DNA of 48,184 bases from CALZKI01 sp045124055 (lineage in GTDB: Bacteria; Bacillota; Clostridia; Lachnospirales; Lachnospiraceae): positions 1 to 48,184 of the forward strand of contig JBGVKZ010000023.1 of assembly GCA_045124055.1 (NCBI GenBank), written 5' to 3'. Of this stretch, positions 40,959 to 48,184 are shown in pieces. The position numbers were made by a program, and so were the translations under genes. The notes beneath the pieces were generated by a model that ran no database searches, had not been told where the DNA came from, and saw nothing but the letters and a program-made list of their open reading frames with translations. Position 1 is the stretch's first letter, and each line of letters starts with the position of its first letter.

Positions 40959-41795
40959 ATGACAGTAGTCTATATTGCATTAATAACAATAGTTATTTTA
41001 ACGATTATTTACTTATTGATGATTATGCCAAGAATTTGTGGTAAACCAAGCAGGGAAAAACTGATGCATCATTTGTATGCCCATAGAGGTCTCTTTGATA
41101 ATGAGAGTGATGCACCGGAAAATTCGATGAAGGCGTTTCGTAAGGCTATCGATTATGGCTTTGGTATTGAAATGGATGTGCAGCTTACGAAGGATAAAGT
41201 TGCGGTGGTTTTCCACGATGGAAAATTGGAAAGAATGTGTAAAGTAGATGGCAAGGTGGGTGATTACACTTTCGCAGAATTGCAGCAGTTCTCTCTTGCA
41301 AAAAGCAAGGAGAAGATTCCACTTTTTTCAGATGTTTTAAAATTGGTAGATGGAAAAGTACCATTGATTATTGAATACAAAATAGATGGCGTGGATACCA
41401 GTGTGTGTGCAGTCGGAAATGAGATACTGGAAAATTATAATGGTGTCTATTGTATAGAATCCTTTAATCCTTTTGGTGTAAGGTGGTATAAGAAGCATAG
41501 GAAAGATGTGATAAGAGGTCAACTTTCTGAAGATTTTTTAAAAAATAAGAGCGGGAAAGGTATGTTGTATTTTGTGATGACGTATCTGTTAACCAATTTT
41601 ATGGCAAAACCGGACTTCGTTGCATACAATGCCAAAAACTACTCTAACATATCCAGAAGAATTTGCAGAAAGTTGTATGGTAATCTGGCAGTGGCATGGA
41701 CGATTAAGAGTCAGCAGCAGCTAGATGAAATGAAAGAACATTTTGATTTGTTTATTTTTGATAGTTTTATTCCAAAGACAAATGACGATAAATGA
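40959..41795 (+). CDS. Glycerophosphodiester phosphodiesterase
   Basis: A 278-residue membrane-anchored GDPD. One N-terminal TM helix (about 3-24), then YAHRGLFDNESDAPENS (catalytic His-Arg and Glu), IEMDVQLTKDKVAVVFHD, and the late IESFNPFGVRWY. It hydrolyses glycerophosphodiesters to glycerol-3-phosphate and alcohols. AAGGAGATG upstream. Twenty bases after the MFS half, so probably one operon. Confidence 0.9.
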   Translation: MTVVYIALITIVILTIIYLLMIMPRICGKPSREKLMHHLYAHRGLFDNESDAPENSMKAFRKAIDYGFGIEMDVQLTKDKVAVVFHDGKLERMCKVDGKVGDYTFAELQQFSLAKSKEKIPLFSDVLKLVDGKVPLIIEYKIDGVDTSVCAVGNEILENYNGVYCIESFNPFGVRWYKKHRKDVIRGQLSEDFLKNKSGKGMLYFVMTYLLTNFMAKPDFVAYNAKNYSNISRRICRKLYGNLAVAWTIKSQQQLDEMKEHFDLFIFDSFIPKTNDDK

Positions 41796-41819
41796 TATAG
41801 AAAAAAAGATGCATAGTAT

Positions 41820-41853
41820 GGGCTACTGTGATATAATATTAGGGCAGTAGCCC
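41820..41853 (+). promoter_or_regulatory. ppdK promoter with a perfect dyad flanking the -10
   Basis: GGGCTACTG (41820-41828) and CAGTAGCCC (41845-41853) form a perfect inverted repeat. Between them lies an extended -10, TGATATAAT (41829-41837). The -35 is poor (ATGCAT). This suggests an operator for a repressor or activator, or a weak terminator for the GDPD operon, although no T-run follows. Confidence 0.6.
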
Positions 41854-41909
41854 TTAGTATATATGTGGCTATTTGCACCTTTGAAATATATAAAGAGGGA
41901 GAAGAGAGT

Positions 41910-44537
41910 ATGAGTAAAAAATGGGTGTACTTATTTAGTGAGGGAAAAGCGGATATGCGTAACCTGTTAGGTGGCAAAGGTGCCAACTTAGCAGAGATGA
42001 CCAATTTAGGTCTGCCTGTACCACAGGGATTCACAATTACGACTGAAGCGTGTACACAGTATTATGAAGACGGTGAGGTTATCAACGATGAAATCCAGGA
42101 ACAGATTATGGAATACATCGTTAAAATGGAAGAAATTACAGGTAAGAAATTTGGAGATAAAGAAAATCCACTCTTAGTATCTGTTCGTTCGGGTGCTAGG
42201 GCTTCTATGCCTGGTATGATGGATACAATATTAAATCTTGGTTTAAACGAGGATGTTGTAAAAGTACTTGCTGAAAAATCAGGTAATCCACGTTGGGCTT
42301 GGGATTGTTATCGAAGATTTATTCAGATGTTTTCTGACGTTGTAATGGAAGTTGGGAAAAAATATTTCGAAGAATTAATTGATGAAATGAAAGAGAAAAA
42401 GGGTATTACCGAGGACGTTGATTTGACTGCGGAAGATTTGGAAGAATTAGCGAATCAGTTTAAGGCAGAATATAAGAGCAAAATCGGTAAAGATTTCCCA
42501 ACAGACCCGAAGGAACAGTTGATGGAGGCTATTAAAGCCGTATTTCGTTCTTGGGACAATCCTAGAGCAAATGTTTATCGTCGTGACAATGACATTCCAT
42601 ATTCTTGGGGTACGGCTGTTAACGTACAGATGATGGCATTTGGTAATATGGGTAATACCTCAGGTACAGGTGTAGCCTTTACTCGTGACCCAGCAACAGG
42701 GGAAAAGAAACTTATGGGCGAATTTTTGATGAATGCTCAAGGGGAAGACGTAGTTGCCGGTGTTCGTACGCCACAAAAAATTGCACAGTTGGAAGAAGTT
42801 ATGCCAGAAGTTTATGAACAGTTTATTGGCATTTGTGCAAAACTGGAAGACCACTATCGTGATATGCAGGATATGGAATTTACAATCGAGGATAAGAAAC
42901 TGTATATGTTGCAAACTCGTAATGGTAAGAGAACAGCTCAGGCAGCTTTAAAAATTGCATGTGATTTAGTAGATGAAGGTATGATTACTGAGGAAAAAGC
43001 GGTAGCAATGATTGACCCTCGTAATTTGGATACTTTGTTACATCCACAATTTGACGCAAAGGTGTTAAAAACAGCAGAACCTGTGGCAAAGGCTTTGGCA
43101 GCTTCGCCAGGTGCAGCCTGCGGAAAAATTGTATTTACAGCCGAAGACGCGAAAAACTGGAATGCAAGAGGGGAAAAAGTCGTATTAGTTCGTTTGGAAA
43201 CTTCTCCGGAAGACATTGAAGGTATGAAAGCTTCACAGGGTATTTTGACTGTACGCGGTGGTATGACATCTCACGCAGCCGTTGTAGCACGTGGTATGGG
43301 CACTTGCTGTGTATCCGGTTGTTCCGACATTATAATGGATGAAGAAAATAAGAAATTTACGCTTGGTGGAAAAGAATACCACGAAGGAGATTATTTATCT
43401 ATCGATGGTTCTACCGGTAAAATTTATGATGGAATTATTCCAACCGTAGATGCACAGATTGCCGGTGAATTTGGTAGAATTATGAGCTGGGCTGATAAAT
43501 TCAGAACGATGAAGGTTAGAACCAATGCAGATACACCAGCAGATGCAAGAAAAGCAAGAGAATTAGGTGCAGAAGGTATTGGTCTTTGCCGTACAGAGCA
43601 TATGTTCTTTGAAGGCGACAGAATTGATGCATTCCGTGAAATGATTTGTTCTGATACAGTGGAAGAAAGAGAAGCAGCTCTGGAAAAAATCTTACCAGTT
43701 CAGCAGGGTGATTTTGAAGAATTGTATGAAGCTTTGGAAGGAAATCCAGTTACCATTCGTTTCCTTGACCCACCACTTCATGAATTTGTACCAACTGATG
43801 GGGCAGATATTGAAAAACTTGCGAAAGCACAGAATAAATCCGTGGAAACAATTAAATCAATTATTGATTCCTTACATGAGTTTAATCCAATGATGGGACA
43901 TCGCGGTCTTCGTCTTGCTGTCACATATCCTGAAATTGCAAGAATGCAGACAAAAGCCGTTATCCGAGCAGCAATCAATGTTCAGAAAAAGCACCCAGAA
44001 TGGCATATCGCACCTGAAATTATGATTCCACTTGCTTGCGATACAAAGGAATTAAAATATGTGAAAAATATTGTAGTTGCAACAGCAGATGCAGAAATTA
44101 AAGCAGCAGGTTCAGACCTTGAATATGAAGTAGGTACAATGATTGAAATTCCTAGAGCGGCTTTAACTGCTGATGAAATTGCAACAGAAGCTGATTTCTT
44201 CTGCTTTGGTACAAACGATTTAACCCAGATGACTTTTGGGTTCTCACGTGATGATGCAGGAAAATTCTTAGAGGCATACTACAATGCTAAGATTTTTGAA
44301 AATGACCCATTTGCGAAGTTAGACCAAAATGGTGTTGGCAAGTTAATGGAAATGGCAATCAAATTGGGTAAACCAGTTAACCCAGCATTACACGTAGGTA
44401 TTTGCGGTGAACACGGTGGAGACCCTACAAGCGTTGAGTTCTGTCACAAGATTGGACTTGATTATGTGTCTTGTTCTCCGTTTAGAGTACCAATTGCTAG
44501 ATTAGCAGCAGCACAGGCAGCTATCAATCAAAAGTAG
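41910..44537 (+). CDS. ppdK: Pyruvate, phosphate dikinase
   Basis: An 875-residue enzyme interconverting pyruvate, ATP and phosphate with PEP, AMP and pyrophosphate. Seen: the N-terminal ATP-grasp domain (LLGGKGANLAEMTNLGLPVP, SVRSGARASMPGMMDTILN), the swivelling domain with catalytic His455 in RGGMTSHAAVVARGMG, and the C-terminal PEP/pyruvate barrel (GIGLCRTEHMFFE, FGTNDLTQMTFG, VGICGEHGGDP with the proton-donating Cys). ATG 41910 after GAGGGAGAAGAG is preferred to the GTG at 41865. Monocistronic. Confidence 0.97.
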   Translation: MSKKWVYLFSEGKADMRNLLGGKGANLAEMTNLGLPVPQGFTITTEACTQYYEDGEVINDEIQEQIMEYIVKMEEITGKKFGDKENPLLVSVRSGARASMPGMMDTILNLGLNEDVVKVLAEKSGNPRWAWDCYRRFIQMFSDVVMEVGKKYFEELIDEMKEKKGITEDVDLTAEDLEELANQFKAEYKSKIGKDFPTDPKEQLMEAIKAVFRSWDNPRANVYRRDNDIPYSWGTAVNVQMMAFGNMGNTSGTGVAFTRDPATGEKKLMGEFLMNAQGEDVVAGVRTPQKIAQLEEVMPEVYEQFIGICAKLEDHYRDMQDMEFTIEDKKLYMLQTRNGKRTAQAALKIACDLVDEGMITEEKAVAMIDPRNLDTLLHPQFDAKVLKTAEPVAKALAASPGAACGKIVFTAEDAKNWNARGEKVVLVRLETSPEDIEGMKASQGILTVRGGMTSHAAVVARGMGTCCVSGCSDIIMDEENKKFTLGGKEYHEGDYLSIDGSTGKIYDGIIPTVDAQIAGEFGRIMSWADKFRTMKVRTNADTPADARKARELGAEGIGLCRTEHMFFEGDRIDAFREMICSDTVEEREAALEKILPVQQGDFEELYEALEGNPVTIRFLDPPLHEFVPTDGADIEKLAKAQNKSVETIKSIIDSLHEFNPMMGHRGLRLAVTYPEIARMQTKAVIRAAINVQKKHPEWHIAPEIMIPLACDTKELKYVKNIVVATADAEIKAAGSDLEYEVGTMIEIPRAALTADEIATEADFFCFGTNDLTQMTFGFSRDDAGKFLEAYYNAKIFENDPFAKLDQNGVGKLMEMAIKLGKPVNPALHVGICGEHGGDPTSVEFCHKIGLDYVSCSPFRVPIARLAAAQAAINQK

Positions 44538-44557
44538 GCGAATGCTATTTATTTAGT

Positions 44558-44665
44558 GTGAAGCTTGATTTTGAAAAAGCAAAAGAATATAGAAAAAGTT
44601 ATGGAGCATACCTGCGGCATAATCAATGGAGTGACATTGAGGTTGAGGTTTGTATGCTGATATAA
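44558..44665 (+). pseudogene. Short coding relic after ppdK
   Basis: A frame from GTG 44558 reads KLDFEKAKEYRKSYGAYL and QWSDIEVEVCMLI before TAA. No ribosome site. It looks like the tail of a small protein gene; family not recognised. Confidence 0.3.
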
Positions 44666-44674
44666 GATTTTCAT

Positions 44675-44711
44675 CCCACTATCTATAGAAATGTAGGTAG
44701 TGGGATTTTTA
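44675..44711 (+). terminator. Intrinsic terminator
   Basis: CCCACTATCTA (44675-44685) pairs with TAGGTAGTGGG (44694-44704) with one mismatch, then T5 and a second T6. Confidence 0.85.
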
Positions 44712-44810
44712 TTTTTTAAATGATATTGATAAAATTCAGATTTTTACATGTAATAATATGACAAACATATGCAAAACAACTACATAAAGAATGGTGAAGG
44801 AGGAATTATT

Positions 44811-45112
44811 ATGGCAGAACAAGTTTTGATTCAATTTCGTGCAGATACAGCAACAGTACGAGTATTAGATGCGATATTTGCCACTGTTCTACGAAGATTT
44901 AGAGGAAAAGATTGTATATATTGCAGAGGAATTATATAATAGAAAAGGTTGCAAATGATTTGTTGGATGAGGTTGAAACAGCAATATTGGAGCGTCATCC
45001 TGTGGCAGAATCATCTGAACCATATCGTTCTTTAAGGGAACGTCGCTATCCGTATTACAGAATCTATGTAAAAAATTTTGTTGTCTATTATGTTGTGATA
45101 GATGATGAGTGA
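44811..45112 (+). pseudogene. Collapsed RelB/RelE-ParE type toxin-antitoxin locus
   Basis: AAGGAGGAATTATT and ATG 44811 open an antitoxin-like N-terminus (MAEQVLIQFRADTATVRVLD), which runs out of register into toxin sequence. In another frame from 44875 the toxin reads YLPLFYEDLEEKIVYIAEEL. After the A4 run at 44943-44946 it shifts frame again to VANDLLDEVETAI, ending RRYPYYRIYVKNFVVYYVV with stop 45112, the ParE/RelE core. So a deletion fused antitoxin start to toxin, and a one-base insertion then broke the toxin. Neither product can be functional as written. Confidence 0.75.
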
Positions 45113-45136
45113 AATGATAAGAAAGAAGGCAATTAT

Positions 45137-45964
45137 ATGTTGGAATTTGGAATGCCAACTCTGATAGAAAATAGAACTCTTGAGGAGAATATTTCTCTTT
45201 GTAAAGAGTTGGGACTATCTTTTGTTGAATTGAATATGAATTTTCCAGAATATCAAATCGACAAAATAGAGGATACCGATTGGTTTTATGAGAAAGCAGA
45301 TGAAGCAGGGATTTATTATACAATTCATTTAGATGAAAATCTCAATATTGCAGACTTTAATCCATTGGTTAGAGATGCTTATTTGGAAACAGTACGTCGA
45401 ACAATAGATGTAGCAAAGCACTTTGTAGAGCTGAAGAATAAGTATGGGAAGAAGGAACAACCATTAACAATCAATATGCATATGCATCATGGAATCTATA
45501 TTACATTGCCAGACAAAAAGGTACAAATGTATGAGAGAGATTTTGATGTATATATGGAGTATTTTCTGCATTTTATAAAAGCTTGTGAAGTGTGGATTGG
45601 TAATGCCGACATTAAGATTGCTATAGAAAATACAAATGGTTTTCGCGGATATGAAAAAATGGCAATAGAAAGTATGTTAAAAAGCAAGTGTTTTGTTTTG
45701 ACATGGGATATAGGCCATTCAAAAGGAACAGGGGAAATTGATGTGCCATTTATTCTTAGCAATAAGGAAAAGTTATGTCATTTTCATATTCATGACGGAA
45801 GAGAAAATCCGCCGAAAGATCATTTGGCATTGGGTGATGGAGAAATAGATTTGAAAGAGCGTTTGAATACGGCTAGGGAATGTAATGCAAGATGCGTATT
45901 AGAAACAAAGACGATAGAGGCATTAAAAAAATCAGTGGAGTGGATAAAAAATGATAGAAATTAA
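45137..45964 (+). CDS. Xylose isomerase-like TIM-barrel protein
   Basis: A 275-residue sugar phosphate isomerase/epimerase family protein (AP endonuclease 2 fold). Seen: LCKELGLSFVELNMNFP, YTIHLDENLNIADFN, NMHMHHGIYI, IAIENTNGF (metal Glu), LTWDIGHSKG (Asp/His) and CHFHIHDG then HLALGDGEID. The substrate is unknown. Its end overlaps the acetyltransferase gene by 14 bases, so the two form an operon behind the dead toxin-antitoxin locus. Confidence 0.85.
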   Translation: MLEFGMPTLIENRTLEENISLCKELGLSFVELNMNFPEYQIDKIEDTDWFYEKADEAGIYYTIHLDENLNIADFNPLVRDAYLETVRRTIDVAKHFVELKNKYGKKEQPLTINMHMHHGIYITLPDKKVQMYERDFDVYMEYFLHFIKACEVWIGNADIKIAIENTNGFRGYEKMAIESMLKSKCFVLTWDIGHSKGTGEIDVPFILSNKEKLCHFHIHDGRENPPKDHLALGDGEIDLKERLNTARECNARCVLETKTIEALKKSVEWIKNDRN

Positions 45965-46388
45965 GAGGGGTTCTGTAAGCGAGGCTGGAGTGGTGGCACA
46001 ACTGGCGATTCAAATGTGGGATGACAATTCTGTTGATGAATTAGAAGCAGATTTAATTGATTATATGGATAATGGTGGTGCTATATTTATGGCATATCAT
46101 AATGGTGTTGCAATTGGATTTGCTCAATGTGGATTTAGACATGATTATGTCGAAGGAACAGAAACCAGCCCGGTAGGGTACTTAGAAGGAGTTTTTGTTG
46201 AAGCAGCATATAGAAGACAAGGTATTGCAAGAAAATTAGTGAAAGAATGTCAAATGTTTGCTAAGGCTTACGGGTGTACGGAATTTGCAAGCGATTGCGA
46301 ATTAGATAATACGGAAAGTTTGCAGTTTCATCTTAAAATGGGATTTGTAGAAGCAAACAGAATAATATGCTTTACTAAGAGATTATAG
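45951..46388 (+). CDS. AAC(6')-like aminoglycoside N-acetyltransferase
   Basis: A 145-residue GNAT enzyme. Seen: FAQCGFRHDYVEGTETSPVG, YLEGVFVEAAYRRQGIARKL (acetyl-CoA pyrophosphate loop RxxGxA), and EFASDCELDNTESLQFHLKM then GFVEANRIICFTK. These are the characteristic blocks of aminoglycoside 6'-N-acetyltransferases of the AAC(6')-I group, which acetylate the 6'-amino group of kanamycin-like drugs. Length fits. Whether it confers resistance here depends on expression and cannot be read from sequence. Co-translated with the TIM-barrel gene. Confidence 0.85.
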   Translation: MIEIKRGSVSEAGVVAQLAIQMWDDNSVDELEADLIDYMDNGGAIFMAYHNGVAIGFAQCGFRHDYVEGTETSPVGYLEGVFVEAAYRRQGIARKLVKECQMFAKAYGCTEFASDCELDNTESLQFHLKMGFVEANRIICFTKRL

Positions 46389-46884
46389 ACAAGATGAGGT
46401 GTTTTTTTTGGAGCAAATCGAATTTAAAAGACTATTCTTGCCAATGATGGAGTTTATGAGAATACCATAGAGGTTGATGAAAGTCTGATGAAACGATATT
46501 GGATTACTGTTTAGAAACATATCAATAACTTTTTAAAATGTCACTTTTTTAAATGACATTAACTTGAGAAAATGTCACTTTTTCATTGGTTGTTTAAATT
46601 ATAATTATTATTTCATAGGCATTAAGGATATATGAACAGCATGCCGCCCTTGACGCCTATGAGGATGATAATTCTTTGTTAATTAAGCTAATTAAGAAAC
46701 TGATTGCTGTTTTCGAGGAACAGTTCATAGAGAAACTTAAGGGAAAGATTGTAGTCTTCTGCTAGAAAAGGCGACGAAATTAAAACATATGATAAAAAAT
46801 CCTTGCTTTTTTATGCAATATCTAACAATAATCCAGAAAATCGATATATGATTACAAATTTCTTTTTAGATTAAGGGGACAAGT
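46389..46884. other. Gene debris, about 500 bases without an intact gene
   Basis: Contains two short open stretches without starts: one reading KTILANDGVYENTIEVDES to a TAG near 46515, and one reading RIYEQHAALDAYEDDN then LIAVFEEQFIEKLKGKIV to a TAG near 46764. Neither family is recognised. The repeats at 46535-46583 lie between them. I see no RNA gene. Confidence 0.5.
46535..46583. repeat. Direct and inverted TGTCA repeats, IS-end-like
   Basis: AAAATGTCACTTTTT occurs at 46535 and again at 46569, 34 bases apart. Between them TGACATT (46554-46560) forms an inverted match to AATGTCA. Spaced multiple short repeats of this kind occur at the ends of IS21-type elements, but no transposase is present, so this is a relic at best. 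Confidence 0.45.
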
Positions 46885-47118
46885 GTGAAAGTTTTAAATG
46901 AAGAAAATGAAAATTTGTTGCATATTTTATTGTTAAGAACAAATCACAATTTAGTTCAAACTATAAACCTATGTAAGCGATTAGTAGATGCAGGCGTGGA
47001 TTTGAATCAGCTTGATAGTAAAAATAGAGTAGCATTGCCATATCTAATTAATATTAAGTATACAGATGAAGAATTTGAACCATTATATGAGCTTTGGTTT
47101 AATAAAATTGAGTGGTAG
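46885..47118 (+). CDS. Short ankyrin-repeat-like protein, possible immunity fragment
   Basis: A 77-residue protein. NLLHILLLRTNHN, LCKRLVDAGVDLNQLDSKNR and ALPYLINI follow the ankyrin helix-turn-helix-loop pattern, about one and a half repeats. The GTG start at 46885 has AAGGGG upstream. Ankyrin-type small proteins often serve as immunity proteins in contact-dependent toxin loci. The gene ends abruptly after FNKIEW and may be truncated. It lies directly before a broken Imm33-like gene. Confidence 0.5.
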   Translation: MKVLNEENENLLHILLLRTNHNLVQTINLCKRLVDAGVDLNQLDSKNRVALPYLINIKYTDEEFEPLYELWFNKIEW

Positions 47119-47123
47119 TTAAT

Positions 47124-47550
47124 GTGACAAATGCGAGGGGAAAAACACAAATACAGATAGATGAACAAATGCCATATAGAAAAGATATAGTTGAAAGGAT
47201 AAAGAAATTGAGTAAACCGAATGAATCTATTAAGAACGCAGATGGTTGTATAGTATCTAAAAATATATTATTGTAGAAGGGAAAATACGATGGCGTATTA
47301 GAGAAGAGTCTACAAATTGTATAGATAATGGATGGGATTTTTATCAGATATTGATACGGACGAATATTTGAATAATGCAAATAATTTGCTTGTTTTTGAT
47401 TATAATACAGTGGCTAATATAGAACTAGCTATTATTGCTATATATAATTGTTCTGTTGGAACAGAAGTTAAGTTGATTAGTGAAGGCGATAAGAAAAAAT
47501 TTTTAGATTGTAATACAGGTGCAGAAATAAAATTACCATATATAAAATAA
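47124..47550 (+). pseudogene. DUF2185 (Imm33-like) gene broken by two frameshifts
   Basis: Three consecutive frames carry one protein. Frame 1 ends DIVERIKKLSK to NADGCIVSKNILL, then TAG (about 47273). Frame 2 reads VEGKIRWRIREESTN to CIDNGWDF. Frame 3, from about 47334, reads LSDIDTDEYLNNANNLLVF and YNTVANIELAIIAIYNCSVG and stops at 47550. Together they match the DUF2185 layout (CIVSKNI..., IREE...NGW, LSDxDTDEYL), a domain found in immunity proteins. The T5 run at about 47336-47341 marks the second shift. Confidence 0.7.
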
Positions 47551-47566
47551 CTGTTCAAAAATTGGG

Positions 47567-47728
47567 ATGGTGCAGACAGAAAATCAGGAGTTAGATACAA
47601 TAGCAGATAACATCCAAGCAGCACTGAGTAGAGTCAGCGATATATATTCCCTAGCGAATCCGACTTTTTATCATTTATATAGTACAATGAACTGTGTGCA
47701 AAATACTTTGCGACTGCGAGAACCCTAA
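47567..47728 (+). CDS. Short helical ORF, possible WXG/LXG-type fragment
   Basis: A 53-codon frame: ENQELDTIADNIQAALSRVS then DIYSLANPTFYHLYSTMN. The heptad-like N-terminal helix recalls the small helical partners of type VII-secreted LXG toxins. There is no good ribosome site, so it may be a remnant. Low confidence. Confidence 0.3.
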   Translation: MVQTENQELDTIADNIQAALSRVSDIYSLANPTFYHLYSTMNCVQNTLRLREP

Positions 47729-47895
47729 ATTGACAGTTATGAAGATAGTCAATATACATATGCATCTGATAAAGGTTGAACTAGGAGATGAGTATTCGAA
47801 ATTTTTTACAGATTTAAGTATAGTTAGAAATAATCAACAGTAATATTTGAAAGTAACAATTTCCCAATATTTGTATATTCGTCTATGGAATGTAT
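47729..47895. other. A/T-rich gap without visible gene
   Basis: No open frame, RNA gene or repeat that I can support. Confidence 0.4.
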
Positions 47896-47924
47896 TTGAA
47901 AAAAATGTCGAAATATGATAAAAT
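47896..47924 (+). promoter_or_regulatory. Promoter of the terminal leader/ORF unit
   Basis: TTGAAA (47896-47901), 17-base spacer, extended -10 TGA-TAAAAT (47919-47924). Confidence 0.7.
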
Positions 47925-47930
47925 CACGTC

Positions 47931-48037
47931 ATAATCAAGGGGTTGACGAAGGCGTGTGTAAAAGGGAATGTAAGGGTAAACATCTTTTATAAGGAAAAGT
48001 GGAAGCACCGTCTAAGAATAGGCGGTGCTATTTTTTT
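47931..48037 (+). ncRNA. Leader RNA or small RNA ending in a terminator
   Basis: A transcript from the promoter at 47896-47924 would start near 47931 and run about 105 bases to an intrinsic terminator at 48004-48037, before the first ribosome site. It has no convincing ORF. It matches the layout of an attenuator leader or a free-standing small RNA; I do not recognise a riboswitch family. Confidence 0.5.
48004..48037 (+). terminator. Intrinsic terminator in the leader
   Basis: AGCACCG (48004-48010) pairs with CGGTGCT (48023-48029), then an A and T7. Confidence 0.85.
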
Positions 48038-48085
48038 GGGGGGAAAATAGCCAATTTCATATATGTAAAAGGAGAAAATGAGAAT

Positions 48086-48166
48086 ATGCAACTTAATTGG
48101 GATATTTTCAGATTGGGTTCAGCTATTAATTCATTAATCAATGAAATAAGAACATTGTGTAATTAG
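48086..48166 (+). CDS. 26-residue micro-ORF
   Basis: MQLNWDIFRLGSAINSLINE followed by IRTLCN and TAG. An amphipathic helix with a Cys near the end. AAAGGAG (48068-48074) lies 11 bases upstream. Its stop overlaps the AGGAGG ribosome site of the next gene, so the two would be coupled. Could be a signalling peptide, a toxin peptide or a leader peptide; the sequence cannot decide. Confidence 0.45.
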   Translation: MQLNWDIFRLGSAINSLINEIRTLCN

Positions 48167-48177
48167 GAGGTATTAAA

Positions 48178-48184
48178 ATGTTAA
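48178..48184 (+). CDS. Start of a gene running off the window
   Basis: ATG 48178 sits seven bases after AGGAGG (48165-48170). Only the first two codons are visible. Confidence 0.6.

Noticed and set aside
41820..41853. Intrinsic terminator for the GDPD operon
   Set aside because: The stem is good, but TTAGTA follows instead of a T-run, and a -10 element lies in the loop; an operator is more likely.
44889..45323. 144-codon minus-strand frame across the toxin relic and the TIM-barrel start
   Set aside because: It overlaps the recognised TIM-barrel gene and toxin sequence; no family match or ribosome site.
1..48184. CRISPR array
   Set aside because: No regularly spaced repeats with unique spacers were seen; the recurrent promoter copies are irregularly spaced and lie upstream of genes.

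Overview
The window is a low-GC Firmicutes chromosome segment. Gene content and order suggest a Lachnospiraceae-like clostridium: dgt-dnaG-rpoD-trmK-nif3 order, a TGS/uridine-kinase fusion beside rnpB, DUF5050 and DUF815 proteins, ppdK, and CPBP proteases. This is inferred from family knowledge, not from a search. Most core genes have strong GGAGG-type ribosome binding sites, short gaps or 4-20 nt overlaps, and clear hairpin terminators.

Region 1 (1-13.2 kb) is accessory. It starts with a compact multi-hairpin element that resembles the non-coding end of a mobile element. Single genes or small operons follow: GT1 glycosyltransferase, SDR epimerase, DUF4406, a small membrane protein, a methyltransferase, two regulator+CPBP-protease pairs, a divergent operon of stand-alone TipAS protein, AAA+ ATPase (with an in-frame stop) and MerR-TipAS regulator, then a MocR regulator, pyridoxal kinase and lrgAB. 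Five of these units are preceded by near-identical promoters, usually directly after the upstream stop codon. Two copies also carry the 3' end of the same vanished gene.

Region 2 (13.3-25.5 kb) is core: dgt, dnaG, rpoD, trmK, nif3, a nucleoside kinase, RNase P RNA, two consecutive COG0523 GTPases (one very His-rich), a YlmH-like S4 protein and an LTA-synthase/OpgB-like sulfatase.

Region 3 (25.5-44.5 kb) is mostly housekeeping. It holds a nitroreductase, a PH-domain protein, a CmpB-like membrane protein head to head with a FolC-like protein that has lost its P-loop, DUF5050, and DUF815. A tight run ppx-ppk-maf-HAD (polyphosphate turnover and house-cleaning) is followed by an acidic small protein, a second HAD and a PHP phosphoesterase, ABC-F, an MFS transporter split into two overlapping frames, a GDPD and ppdK.

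Region 4 (44.5-48.2 kb) is eroded accessory DNA: a collapsed RelB/RelE-type toxin-antitoxin pair, an intact TIM-barrel isomerase overlapping an AAC(6')-like acetyltransferase, an ankyrin-type small protein, a DUF2185 (Imm33-like) gene broken by two frameshifts, IS-end-like repeats, and finally a promoter-leader-terminator unit ahead of a 26-codon ORF and a gene that runs off the window.

The most system-like observations are the recurrent promoter cassettes of region 1 and the MerR-controlled TipAS/AAA+/MerR-TipAS operon.
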